Source of the DNA: Microbacterium terrae
GTDB taxonomy: Bacteria; Actinomycetota; Actinomycetes; Actinomycetales; Microbacteriaceae
DNA length: 64,000 bases
Reading direction: 5' to 3'
NCBI RefSeq assembly: GCF_017831975.1
Contig: NZ_JAFDSS010000001.1
Location: 2,356,001-2,420,000, forward strand
Part shown: in pieces, positions 1-7,781 of the stretch
How positions within the stretch are numbered: the stretch's first letter is position 1
Layout: each line of letters begins with the position of its first letter
Position numbers and translations under genes: made by a program
The notes under the pieces: generated by a model
Databases searched by the model: none
Told to the model about the DNA's origin: nothing
What the model saw: the letters and a program-made list of their open reading frames with translations, nothing else

Positions 1-334
1 ACACGTCGGATGCGGGGAGCACGGCGTACTCCGACAGCACGCCGATCTTCGACGCGAGCACCCGATCTCCGACGGCGAACCCGTCGACTCCGTCGCCGAG
101 CCCGGCGACATCGCCGACCAGTTCGATGCCGGGCACGAAGGGGAGCTCGGGCTTCACCTGGTACAGCCCGCGGCACAGGAGCACGTCGGGGAAGTTGGCG
201 GCGACCGCACGTACCCGGACGAGCACCTCCCCCGGCGCGGGCGACGGCACGGCCACCTCATCGAGGGAGAGCGCGTCGGCGGGCTCTCCGAGGCGGGTGA
301 CGCGCCACGCGCGCATCGTGTCAGGTGTCGGCAT
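1..334 (-). CDS. Zinc-type alcohol dehydrogenase / NADPH:quinone oxidoreductase family protein, N-terminal part
   Basis: Partial gene: the first 111 residues are present and the rest lies left of the window. The protein has the GroES-like N-terminal fold of medium-chain dehydrogenases of the quinone oxidoreductase type (ANFPDVLLCRGLY, PFVPGIELVGDVAGLG, FAVGDRVLA). The family reduces quinones or enoyl compounds with NADPH. The start at 334 is favoured because AGGAG lies five bases upstream; an in-frame ATG at 316 has no ribosome site. It overlaps the 3' end of the TetR gene by 14 bases, so it is the last visible gene of an SDR-TetR-oxidoreductase operon. The family call is firm; the substrate is unknown. 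Confidence 0.85.
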   Translation of the reverse strand, partial: MPTPDTMRAWRVTRLGEPADALSLDEVAVPSPAPGEVLVRVRAVAANFPDVLLCRGLYQVKPELPFVPGIELVGDVAGLGDGVDGFAVGDRVLASKIGVLSEYAVLPASDV

Positions 335-911
335 CCATTCTCCTGATGCTGCTCAGGAACAGATCGGTGATCTGCTCGGCTACGAGGGTCTTGTCTTCGG
401 GGCCTTCGGGCGAGTACCAGTGCGACAGGTAGTGCACGTCGCTGAAGAAGTGGGCGACGAGCATCGCGAGCGGGATGTCGGCACGGTAGATGCCTTCTGC
501 CTGCCCGCGCGAGATCAGCTCGGCGAACTCGTCGTGGTACGCGCGCCGGCGGCGCGTGACCTCCTGGTGGCGGGGCGCCGAGAGCATGTTGAGGCTGCGG
601 AAGAACACCGCGCCCTCCTCCATGTAGTCGATCGATGTCTCGAGCACGTCGATGCAGACGGCACGGAGCACCTCGTCCACCGACCCGCCGCGCTCGATGA
701 TCGCGTCGAGGTGCGCCTTCTGCAGGGTGAGCAGCCGCTCGTAGATGCCGAAGAGCAGGTCGTCCTTCGACTCGAAGTAGTGGTACATGGCGCCCTTGGT
801 GACGCCGGCCGCCTCGACGATCTGCTGCACGCTGGTGTTCGCGTACCCCTGACGGGCGAAGAGCTCGACGGCGGCACGGGTGACGTCGTCTGCGACGTGG
901 GAATCCTTCAT
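321..911 (-). CDS. TetR/AcrR family transcriptional regulator
   Basis: 196 residues. The N-terminal helix-turn-helix is typical of TetR repressors (AAVELFARQGYANTSVQQIV, then GVTKGAMYHYFESKDDLL, about residues 12-55). The rest is an all-helical ligand and dimer domain of the acyl-CoA-responsive type (DYMEEGAVFFRSL, HFFSDVHYLSHW), reminiscent of KstR2-like repressors. ATG 911 is preferred over an in-frame GTG at 926, since neither has a strong ribosome site and 911 gives the usual N-terminus. It lies between the dehydrogenase and the oxidoreductase and probably controls the operon through the palindrome at 1703-1716. The inducer cannot be read from sequence; a lipid-type acyl-CoA is a guess from family resemblance. 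Confidence 0.9.
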   Translation of the reverse strand: MKDSHVADDVTRAAVELFARQGYANTSVQQIVEAAGVTKGAMYHYFESKDDLLFGIYERLLTLQKAHLDAIIERGGSVDEVLRAVCIDVLETSIDYMEEGAVFFRSLNMLSAPRHQEVTRRRRAYHDEFAELISRGQAEGIYRADIPLAMLVAHFFSDVHYLSHWYSPEGPEDKTLVAEQITDLFLSSIRRMDADT

Positions 912-947
912 GTGTTCATCTTTCACCCGAACGGCGAGCGCGCCGCG

Positions 948-1685
948 TCACAGGAACGGACGGATGCCGGCGCCGCCGTCGATCGGAAGCGTCTGCCCCG
1001 TGATCCAGGCAGCGTCCGCCGACAGCAGGAAGGCGACCGGTCCGGCGACGTCGTCGACCTCGCCGAGGCGGCGGAGGGGGTACGCGGCGGATGCCTCGTC
1101 TTCGTGCCCCTCGTACAGCGCCCGTGCGAACGCGGTCTTCACGACCGCCGGCGCGACGGCGTTGACGCGGATGCCGGGGGCCAGTTCGTAGGCGAGCTGC
1201 ATGGTCAGGTTGATGAGGGCGGCCTTCGAGATGCCGTAGAAGCCGATGCCGGGACTCGCGCCGAGGCCGGCGACCGAGGCGAGGTTCACGACGGAGCGGG
1301 TGAGCCCTGCGGCCACCGCCTCCCGGGTCCACTCGAGCGCGGCGACCACGTTCACGTCGATGATCTTGTGCGCGGCGGCCGTGTCGACCTCGGCGAGCGG
1401 ACCGTAGACGGGGTTGATGCCGGTGTTGTTGACGAGGTGGTCGAGCCGGCCGTGGCGCTCGGCCACGTGCGCGAACACCGCCGCGCGGTGCTCGGCATCG
1501 GCGGCGTTGCCCGCGACCCCCGAAGCCGCGTCTCCGAGCTCGGCGACCGCTGCGTCGAGCGCCTCCTGCTTGCGCCCGGTGATGACGACGGCGCCGCCTT
1601 CTGCGACGATGCGTCGCGCGATCGCGAGACCGATCCCGCGGCTCGCGCCCGTGACGATCGTGACCGTGTCCTCGAACCTGCGCAT
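948..1685 (-). CDS. SDR family oxidoreductase
   Basis: 245 residues, the normal length of a classical short-chain dehydrogenase. The NAD(P)-binding motif TGASRGIG is at about residues 12-19, NNTG at about 84-87, and the catalytic Ser and YGISK (Tyr-x-x-x-Lys) lie in the middle of the protein. The C-terminal WITGQTLPIDGG motif is typical of FabG-like enzymes. ATG 1685 is preceded by AGGAGG at ideal spacing; an upstream in-frame extension has no such signal. It is the first gene of the operon with the TetR regulator and oxidoreductase. It probably reduces or oxidises a hydroxyacyl or keto substrate; which one is unknown. Confidence 0.92.
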   Translation of the reverse strand: MRRFEDTVTIVTGASRGIGLAIARRIVAEGGAVVITGRKQEALDAAVAELGDAASGVAGNAADAEHRAAVFAHVAERHGRLDHLVNNTGINPVYGPLAEVDTAAAHKIIDVNVVAALEWTREAVAAGLTRSVVNLASVAGLGASPGIGFYGISKAALINLTMQLAYELAPGIRVNAVAPAVVKTAFARALYEGHEDEASAAYPLRRLGEVDDVAGPVAFLLSADAAWITGQTLPIDGGAGIRPFL

Positions 1686-1702
1686 CGCGCCTCCTCGCAC
1701 AT

Positions 1703-1716
1703 ACCGTCCAGTCGGT
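1703..1716. promoter_or_regulatory. Candidate TetR operator
   Basis: ACCGTCCAGTCGGT is an imperfect palindrome with ACCG/CGGT outer arms and matching inner C/G positions. It lies 18 bases upstream of the dehydrogenase start, where a bound repressor would block transcription. The form is like known operators of TetR regulators of fatty-acid and sterol genes. Binding by the adjacent TetR protein is inferred. Confidence 0.55.
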
Positions 1717-1828
1717 TTCACCGTAGCACGAACCGATCCACCACGTCGCACGCGCTCGGGGGCTGGGGACGAGAGGCCCGGATCGGCCGGGCCCGGCACG
1801 GCCTCCCGGCATCCGTCGCCTGCTTCCG

Positions 1829-1834
1829 TAGGCT
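1829..1834 (+). promoter_or_regulatory. -10 box of a leaderless start (AI-2E-family gene)
   Basis: TAGGCT is followed by six bases and then ATG 1841. No ribosome site is present, so the transcript probably begins at the start codon. Confidence 0.5.
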
Positions 1835-1840
1835 CCCCGC

Positions 1841-2992
1841 ATGGGTCTGTTCCGTCGCGACACCACTCCCCCGGCGGCTCCGCCGGCGCTCGATCCGGCC
1901 CGGCACCGCCTGGCCGCGCAGTGGACCGACGGGTTCGGGGCGCTCGCGACCCGGGCGCTGCAGATCATCCTGGTGGGCGCCGTCGCCGCGGTGATCATCT
2001 GGGGCGTCACCTCGCTCACCCTCGTGACGATCCCGCTCGTGATCGCGCTCATCCTGGCGGCCGCGTTCTCACCCGCGATGGCCTGGATGCGGCGCCGCGG
2101 CGTGCCGCCGCTCGTCGCGACGCTGCTCGCCCTGTTCGCCGCGGTGGGGCTCCTCACCGCCATCGGCTGGCTCATCGTCTGGGCGGTGCGCGATCAGTGG
2201 GAGGATCTGTCGACGCAGGCGGTGGCCGGCTTCCGCACCTTCCTCGACTGGGTCGACACGCTTCCGTTCGCCCCCACCGACGACCAGATCCAGACCTGGA
2301 TCGACCAGGCGCTCGACTACGTCACGAGCGCCGAGTTCGGCTCGGGCGCCCTCGCCGGCGTCAGCGCGGTCGCGAACTTCGTCACCGGCTTCGTGCTCAT
2401 GGTCGTCGTGCTGTTCTTCTTCCTGAAGGACGGCCCCACGATGTGGCGGTTCCTGCTGCGCCCCCTCCACGGCGGGTCGTACGACCGCGGCCGGCGCATC
2501 GGAACGAAGACCATCACCGTGCTCGGCTCGTACATGCGCGGCACCGCGACCATCGCCTTCGTCGACGCGGTCGGCATCCTCATCGGCCTGCTGATCCTGC
2601 AGGTTCCGCTCGCGGTGCCCCTCGCCGTGCTCGTGTTCCTGGGCGCCTTCATCCCGATCGTGGGCGCGACGATCGCCGGCACGCTCGCCGTGCTGGTAGC
2701 CCTCGTCGCCAACGACTGGGTCAACGCCCTCGCGGTGCTCGGCGTGATCATCCTCGTGCAGCAGCTCGAGGGCAACTTCCTGCAGCCGGTCGTCATGGCC
2801 CGGTCGATGAAGCTGCACGCGTTCGTCGTGCTCGTCGCCCTCACCGCGGGCACGATCATCGGCGGCGTGCTGGGCGCGGTGCTCGCCGTGCCGATCACCG
2901 CTGTCGCGTGGGGCATCGTCCAGGTGTGGGACGGACCGGGACTCCCGGCGCGGTGGGCGCGCCCGAAGCCCGACGAGCTCGCCTCCGGGTGA
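1841..2992 (+). CDS. AI-2E family transporter (PerM/YdiK type membrane protein)
   Basis: 383 residues, the usual size for this family. Two closely spaced N-terminal membrane segments (about 45-90) are followed by a third, a soluble loop rich in charged residues (about 125-170), and a block of five C-terminal segments. The family signature region lies near FVDAVGILIGLLILQVPLA and LGAFIPIVGATIAGTLAVLV, ending in QQLEGNFLQPVVM. Family members are proposed exporters or cation:proton antiporters, and the AI-2 role was shown only for E. coli TqsA. It is a single gene divergent from the dehydrogenase operon. Confidence 0.9.
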   Translation: MGLFRRDTTPPAAPPALDPARHRLAAQWTDGFGALATRALQIILVGAVAAVIIWGVTSLTLVTIPLVIALILAAAFSPAMAWMRRRGVPPLVATLLALFAAVGLLTAIGWLIVWAVRDQWEDLSTQAVAGFRTFLDWVDTLPFAPTDDQIQTWIDQALDYVTSAEFGSGALAGVSAVANFVTGFVLMVVVLFFFLKDGPTMWRFLLRPLHGGSYDRGRRIGTKTITVLGSYMRGTATIAFVDAVGILIGLLILQVPLAVPLAVLVFLGAFIPIVGATIAGTLAVLVALVANDWVNALAVLGVIILVQQLEGNFLQPVVMARSMKLHAFVVLVALTAGTIIGGVLGAVLAVPITAVAWGIVQVWDGPGLPARWARPKPDELASG

Positions 2993-3035
2993 CGCGGGTC
3001 GCGCAGGGCGCTTGCGGGCGCGGCGCCGTCACCCG
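2986..3035 (+). terminator. Hairpin at the end of the AI-2E-family gene
   Basis: CGGGTGACG at 2986-2994 pairs with CGTCACCCG at 3027-3035, with further GC-rich pairing inside. The left arm overlaps the stop codon. There is no T-tract, which is common in actinobacteria. Confidence 0.45.
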
Positions 3036-3060
3036 CGCAGTCGCGACCTTGCGGAGTCCG

Positions 3061-3117
3061 TCGGGAGAATGACGCAGATCTGAGGCGCCTCGCGTCGGAA
3101 ATAGGGCATTCTCCCGA
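3061..3117. promoter_or_regulatory. Perfect 11-bp inverted repeat upstream of the LuxR-type regulator
   Basis: TCGGGAGAATG at 3061-3071 is repeated in reverse as CATTCTCCCGA at 3107-3117, with 35 bases between. It lies 80-140 bases before the regulator start and could be a two-site operator or a transcript stem. Confidence 0.4.
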
Positions 3118-3198
3118 TCCGGATGCGGGGCCTCGAGGGCATCGTGGACGGTGGGGCCCGGGCCTCGCCTGCCCGACGTCAGAGGAAGGTGCCACCAT

Positions 3199-6135
3199 AT
3201 GCTCATGCGCACGACCGGTTCCGCGGCGGTCATGGTCGGCCGCGACGCGGAGATGACGGTGCTCCGCGACGCCTTCGACGCCGGGCACGGCGGCCGCACG
3301 CGCGCGGTCATCGTGCGCGGCGAAGCCGGGATCGGCAAGACGCGCCTGGTGCAGGAGTTCGCCTCCGAGATCACCCGCGGGCGCGGCGACGACCTCCCGG
3401 CCGTCGCCTTCGGCCAGTGCGTCGACCTCGGTCCCATCGGTGCGCCGTTCGGGCCGATCGCGCGCATCCTCCGGGATCTGCACGACGCCGTCGGCTCCGA
3501 GGCCCTCCGCTCCGCGATGGGCTCGCCCGCCGTCGCGGCGGCGATCGTCGCGCTGGCACGGGGGCTGAGTGAGCTCGCCGACCCGGGGCAGGCGCCCGCA
3601 GGGTCGCCGGCCGAGGCCATCGAGGTCGTGCTGGAGAACCTCTCGCGCACGCGGCACGTGGTGATCGTGCTCGAAGACCTGCAGTGGGCGGATGCCGCGA
3701 CACTCGGGCTGCTGAAGACCCTGGCCGGGAGCCTGCGTGAGGGCCGGATGACGATCGTGGCGACCTATCGCTCCGACGACGTCGACCGGTTCCACCCCCT
3801 GCGGCCGGTGCTCGCGGAACTCGAGCGGATGCGCCGCGTTCAGCGCATCGAGATCGCACCGCTCGGCCCCGACGAGGTCGCCGAGCAGGTGGCGCTGCTC
3901 GCACGGGGCGCGATCGGTCCCGATGACCTGACCATGCTCGCGGAGCGCAGCGGCGGCATCCCCTTCCTCGTCGAAGAGCTGGTCGACCTCGACGACGTCG
4001 AACTGCCCGACACCCTGCGCGAACTGGTCCTCGCGCGGTATGCACGCCTCTCGCCGGAGGCGCGGGAGATCGTCCGGGTCATGGCCGCGGGCGGGGTGGA
4101 CGTCGGCCACGAACTGCTGCGTGCGGTCGCCGGAACCGACGAGGAGGCGCTCGATCGCGCCGTGCGGGAGTCGATCGACGCACGCGTGGTGGTGGCCGCC
4201 GGCGACGGGTACGCGTTCCGCCACGCCCTGACCCAGGAGGCCGTCGAGTCCGAGATGCTGCCGAGCGAACGCATCCGCGTCCACCGCCGGTACGCCGAAG
4301 AGCTGGCTCGCACGCTCGACGATGCGCCGGATGCCGTCTCGGCGGTGGCCGAGCACTGGCTCGCCGCCCGTGCGATCACTCCCGCGTTCGACGCCACGGT
4401 GCTCGCGCTCGGCCGCTCGCAGGCGACATTCTCTCCGGCGACCTCGGCCAGACTGCTCGAGCGACTCACGGAGCTGTGGCCGCAGGTTCCCGATGCCGCG
4501 GAACGCTCGGGCATGAGCCTTGCTCGTCTGCAGCTGCGCGCGGCCGATGCGTGGCACGACCTCAGTGAGGCCGAGCGGGCCCTGCGCGCCGCGAACGAGG
4601 GAATCAGCGTGTGCGACGACCCCGTGACGCTCGCGGGCCTGCTCCGGCACAAGTGGGTGCAGGAGGCGAACACCGGCCGGCGCCCGGGCGACGACGACCT
4701 GCAGAGCGCGATCGGCCTGCTGCGCGACCGCGACGAACCCGAGGCGCTCGTGCTGCTCTCGCGCATCATGACTAACCTCGCGATGAGCCATGGCCCCGAA
4801 GCCGTGGAGCACCTCGAACGGGCGATCGGGATCGCAGAGGAGGCAGACGACGCCCCCGCGCTCGCCGTCGCACTCAACACCCTCGGCTGGCACTACGCGA
4901 ACGACGAAGACGACCCCGATCGCGCGCTCGCTCCTCTCGAACGCGCGATCGCCCTCCCGCTCGACCCGGCGATGCGCGTGTACGTCGCCTCGACCTACGT
5001 CGACATGCTCTCGCTGCTGGGCAGGTTCCGCGAAGCTGCAGTGGCCGGCGCCGCACATCACACCGACGCCGTGCGGTCGGGCATCGAGCGCGGTGTGGCC
5101 ACCGGACTCGCCCTGTCGGTCGCGCACGCGTCGTTCGCGATCGGCGAGCCGGATCAGGGCATCCGGTACGCACAGCGCGCCCGGCGTCTCCTCGATCCTC
5201 CGGGCCGCTCCACCGCGGTGCGGATGCTCGCCACCCACTACGCGTGGAACGACGCTCACGACGAGCGCGTCGCCCTGCTCGCCGCCGAGCGCGAGTCGCT
5301 CGAGTCGGTGCGCCGCAAGCATCCGGCCAAGCGCGGATGGTGGGTCGATCACTCCGTCGATTCGGTGCTCACGGCCGCCGCAGGCATCGCGTCGATGCCC
5401 GACGAGGGCACGATGGGCGAGATGATCCCCCGGATCGTCGAGTCGCTCGACGACGACGGCGGCGGCGCGCGGCGTCGCTATGCCGCCGTGGGCGGCGCGC
5501 TCCTCGTGCGCGCGCTGCGCGACAGCACCGGCGACCTCGCCGCCGGACGCGACGCGCTGCGGGCGCGTATCGAGGCGAGCATGGCCGAGTGGCCCCAGCG
5601 CGGCACCGCCCCGACGATCACCCGCTTCATCTCGGCGACGTTCGCGGACGCCGACGGTGCGGACCCCTCGGCGAGGGCCGCCGGCTGGCGCGACGTCGCG
5701 GATGCGATCGCCGACGGCGGGATGCCGCTGCGCTATCACCACGTCGCCCAGTTGAGTCTCGCCGCAGCGCTCATCGAAGCGGGCCGACGTGCAGAGGCCC
5801 TCGGCATCCTCGACCGGATCATCGCCGACGCGCCGCGCCACGGGGTGTCGAGTGTCGCCCGCTGGGCGACGACGCTCCGCGACCAGGCCGGCCTGTCGTC
5901 GAGAGCGGCGGCGGGCGACGACGCGCAGCTTCACGGCCTCACCCCGCGTGAGCGGCAGGTGCTCGCACTCGTCGCCGACGGCTTGACGAACGCCGAGATC
6001 GGAAACCGGCTGTTCATCTCGCCCAAGACGGCCTCGGTGCACGTGTCGGCGATCCTGGCCAAGGTCGGCGCGCGCAGTCGCACCGAAGCCGCCGCGCGCT
6101 ACGCGTCGTCGTCGCCCGAATCCACCGCGCCCTGA
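3199..6135 (+). CDS. LuxR family transcriptional regulator with N-terminal AAA-type ATPase (LAL type)
   Basis: 978 residues, typical of large ATP-binding LuxR regulators. A P-loop GEAGIGKT sits at residues 41-48 and a Walker B-like VIVLEDLQWAD at about 153-163. A long helical repeat (TPR-like) region of about 600 residues follows, then a C-terminal LuxR helix-turn-helix beginning LTPRERQVLALVADGLTNAE at about residue 914. ATG 3199 is chosen because AGGAAGG lies about ten bases upstream. Such proteins are signal-integrating activators of MalT-like design; the ligand and target genes are unknown. It is transcribed alone. Confidence 0.9.
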   Translation: MLMRTTGSAAVMVGRDAEMTVLRDAFDAGHGGRTRAVIVRGEAGIGKTRLVQEFASEITRGRGDDLPAVAFGQCVDLGPIGAPFGPIARILRDLHDAVGSEALRSAMGSPAVAAAIVALARGLSELADPGQAPAGSPAEAIEVVLENLSRTRHVVIVLEDLQWADAATLGLLKTLAGSLREGRMTIVATYRSDDVDRFHPLRPVLAELERMRRVQRIEIAPLGPDEVAEQVALLARGAIGPDDLTMLAERSGGIPFLVEELVDLDDVELPDTLRELVLARYARLSPEAREIVRVMAAGGVDVGHELLRAVAGTDEEALDRAVRESIDARVVVAAGDGYAFRHALTQEAVESEMLPSERIRVHRRYAEELARTLDDAPDAVSAVAEHWLAARAITPAFDATVLALGRSQATFSPATSARLLERLTELWPQVPDAAERSGMSLARLQLRAADAWHDLSEAERALRAANEGISVCDDPVTLAGLLRHKWVQEANTGRRPGDDDLQSAIGLLRDRDEPEALVLLSRIMTNLAMSHGPEAVEHLERAIGIAEEADDAPALAVALNTLGWHYANDEDDPDRALAPLERAIALPLDPAMRVYVASTYVDMLSLLGRFREAAVAGAAHHTDAVRSGIERGVATGLALSVAHASFAIGEPDQGIRYAQRARRLLDPPGRSTAVRMLATHYAWNDAHDERVALLAAERESLESVRRKHPAKRGWWVDHSVDSVLTAAAGIASMPDEGTMGEMIPRIVESLDDDGGGARRRYAAVGGALLVRALRDSTGDLAAGRDALRARIEASMAEWPQRGTAPTITRFISATFADADGADPSARAAGWRDVADAIADGGMPLRYHHVAQLSLAAALIEAGRRAEALGILDRIIADAPRHGVSSVARWATTLRDQAGLSSRAAAGDDAQLHGLTPRERQVLALVADGLTNAEIGNRLFISPKTASVHVSAILAKVGARSRTEAAARYASSSPESTAP

Positions 6136-6165
6136 GCGACACCGGGGCACGACACGCGGCTGCGG

Positions 6166-6238
6166 CCTGTCGACTGAGGCTCCGCCCCCGTCGCGGGCGG
6201 CCCTGTCGACTGAGGCCGTCGCCCCGCCGACTAAGGCA
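6166..6238 (+). repeat. Short direct repeats between the LuxR-type gene and the 61-residue gene
   Basis: The 15-mer CCTGTCGACTGAGGC occurs twice exactly, at 6166-6180 and 6202-6216, and a related GCCGACTAAGGC is at 6227-6238. The gap 6136-6373 holds no convincing gene; apart from these copies and the ribosome site before 6374 nothing else is seen in it. Confidence 0.55.
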
Positions 6239-6373
6239 TCCCCACTTCGATCTACGGCACTCCGCCCGCCGAAGATGAGGCGACCGCCCGATACGCCGGC
6301 ACCCCCTCAGAGAGGATCGTCGTTCCTGTCAGGAGAACCGCCGGATCCACCGGCACGGACAGGAAGGCCGATC

Positions 6374-6559
6374 ATGAACCTCACCGCTCACACCGCCACC
6401 GTCCTCGACCAGCAGCGCGCCGCGACCCTCGATCGCGAGAACGACCTCCTCCGCCGCCACCGCGAGCGCGCCGTCGGCGCCCCGGCGCAGCCGCGGCCGT
6501 CGCTGGTCGCCCGGGTGCGGCATCCGATCCGCGCGACGCGGACCGCGATCACGCACTGA
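6374..6559 (+). CDS. Small hypothetical protein
   Basis: 61 residues, starting MNLTAHTATVLDQQRAATL. ATG 6374 is preceded by AGGAAGG at good spacing, and a strong hairpin follows the stop, which supports a real transcription unit. The N-terminal half is polar and helical with many Arg, Glu and Gln; the C-terminal half is basic and proline-rich and ends in RATRTAITH. There is no signal peptide or membrane segment. I recognise no domain and assign no function. Confidence 0.65.
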   Translation: MNLTAHTATVLDQQRAATLDRENDLLRRHRERAVGAPAQPRPSLVARVRHPIRATRTAITH

Positions 6560-6570
6560 GGAGAAGGAGA

Positions 6571-6600
6571 GGGGGACGGATGCTGCGGCATCCGCCCCCC
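6571..6600 (+). terminator. Hairpin terminator after the small protein
   Basis: GGGGGACGGATGC (6571-6583) pairs with GCATCCGCCCCCC (6588-6600) around a four-base loop, 12 of 13 pairs matching. The arms carry the GGATGC/GCATCC core seen widely in this window. Confidence 0.7.
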
Positions 6601-6624
6601 TCGCATGTCGTCGGACCCCCACGG

Positions 6625-6630
6625 CAGGAT
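6625..6630 (+). promoter_or_regulatory. Possible -10 box, ligC
   Basis: CAGGAT ends six bases before ATG 6637, the same spacing as the better TAnnnT boxes elsewhere. The first base departs from consensus. Confidence 0.35.
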
Positions 6631-6636
6631 GTACCC

Positions 6637-7683
6637 ATGCCCTATGAGATCCCGGCGCCGATGCTCGCCAAAGCCGCAGCCGCCGTGCCCGACCCCGCGA
6701 AGACGGCCGGGGGGCTGAGCTTCGAGCCCAAGTGGGACGGCTTCCGCGCCCTGGTGTCGTGGGACGGGGAGAGCGTCGAGATCGGATCACGCGGAGCCAA
6801 GCCGCTGACCCGCTACTTCCCCGAGCTGGTCGAGGCCTTCACGCGGCTGCTGCCCGAACCGTGCCTCATCGACGGCGAGATCGTCGTGCCGACAGGCGAG
6901 CCGGGCTCGCAGCGCCTCGACTGGGAGTCGCTGTCGCAGCGCATCCATCCCGCGGCCTCGCGCGTGAACATGCTCGCCGAGAAGACGCCGGCGATGTTCA
7001 TCGCGTTCGACCTGCTCGCCCGCGGCGACGGCGATCTTCAGCAGGAGCCGTTCTCGGAGCGGCGAGCGCAGCTGGTCGACCTGCTCGGTGACGTGCCCCA
7101 CCCAGTGCACGTCACCCGCACCACCGACGACCCCGATCTCGCCCGGCGCTGGCTGGCCGAGTTCGAGGGGGCGGGGCTCGACGGCGTGGTCGCGAAGCCG
7201 CTCGCGCAGCCGTACCAGCCGAACAAGCGGGCGATGATCAAGATCAAGCACGCCCGCACCGCCGATGTGGTGGCCCTCGGCTACCGCATCCACAAGTCGG
7301 GCGAAGGGGTCGGGTCGCTCCTGGTCGGCCTCCACGGCGACGACGGCACGCTGTACCCGGTCGGCGGCGTCGCCGCGTGGAGCAACGCCCGGCGCCTCGA
7401 ACTCATCGACGAGCTCGCTCCGTTCGTCGTGCGCGACGACGACGGCGAGGCGGTGCGCGGCGAGGGCGAGAAGTCGCGGTTCCAGGCGGGCCGCGCCGAC
7501 TCATCGTTCGTGAAGCTGCGCCCCGAGCGCGTGCTCGAGGTGCGCTACGACCAGCTCGAAGGGTGGCGGTTCCGCCACACTGTGCAGTTCGAGCGCTGGC
7601 GCCCCGACCGCGACCCGTCGTCGTGCACGTACGAACAGCTCGAGACGGTCTCGGCATACGACCTGGGCGACGTGCTCGACTGA
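6637..7683 (+). CDS. ligC: ATP-dependent DNA ligase, LigC type
   Basis: 348 residues, the length of mycobacterial LigC. The adenylation motif EPKWDGFRA places the nucleotidyl lysine at residue 32. Further nucleotidyltransferase motifs follow (CLIDGEIVVP, FIAFDLLARGDGD, LDGVVAKPLAQPY, RAMIKIKHARTADVV), and a C-terminal OB-fold ends in QFERWRPDRDP. There is no polymerase or nuclease domain, so this is not LigD. LigC enzymes seal nicks and act as a backup ligase in base-excision or end-joining repair. A LigD-type polymerase gene lies 1.2 kb downstream on the other strand. Confidence 0.9.
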   Translation: MPYEIPAPMLAKAAAAVPDPAKTAGGLSFEPKWDGFRALVSWDGESVEIGSRGAKPLTRYFPELVEAFTRLLPEPCLIDGEIVVPTGEPGSQRLDWESLSQRIHPAASRVNMLAEKTPAMFIAFDLLARGDGDLQQEPFSERRAQLVDLLGDVPHPVHVTRTTDDPDLARRWLAEFEGAGLDGVVAKPLAQPYQPNKRAMIKIKHARTADVVALGYRIHKSGEGVGSLLVGLHGDDGTLYPVGGVAAWSNARRLELIDELAPFVVRDDDGEAVRGEGEKSRFQAGRADSSFVKLRPERVLEVRYDQLEGWRFRHTVQFERWRPDRDPSSCTYEQLETVSAYDLGDVLD

Positions 7684-7781
7684 GCACGCCTGCAGGCACT
7701 CGTCGCCGGCGCACGCGCCGACCTCATAGGGTCGGGGAGTGTCAGCGTCGACGGTCGACGCTCGCGATGGGAGAGATGTCG

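Noticed and set aside
126..1994. 622-codon plus-strand frame across the first operon
   Set aside because: It runs opposite the oxidoreductase, TetR and SDR genes and has no recognisable domain; the minus-strand products are convincing.
2317..6150. 1277-codon open frame on the minus strand, antisense to the AI-2E and LuxR-type genes
   Set aside because: In GC-rich DNA long frames open opposite true genes. The translation is rich in Arg, Ala, Gly and His without domains, and the plus-strand genes have clear families.
7739..7781. Leaderless start for the LLM gene from TAGGGT at 7727
   Set aside because: The GTG seven bases downstream of that box is not in frame with the gene; a start at 7782 with GGAGAG fits better.
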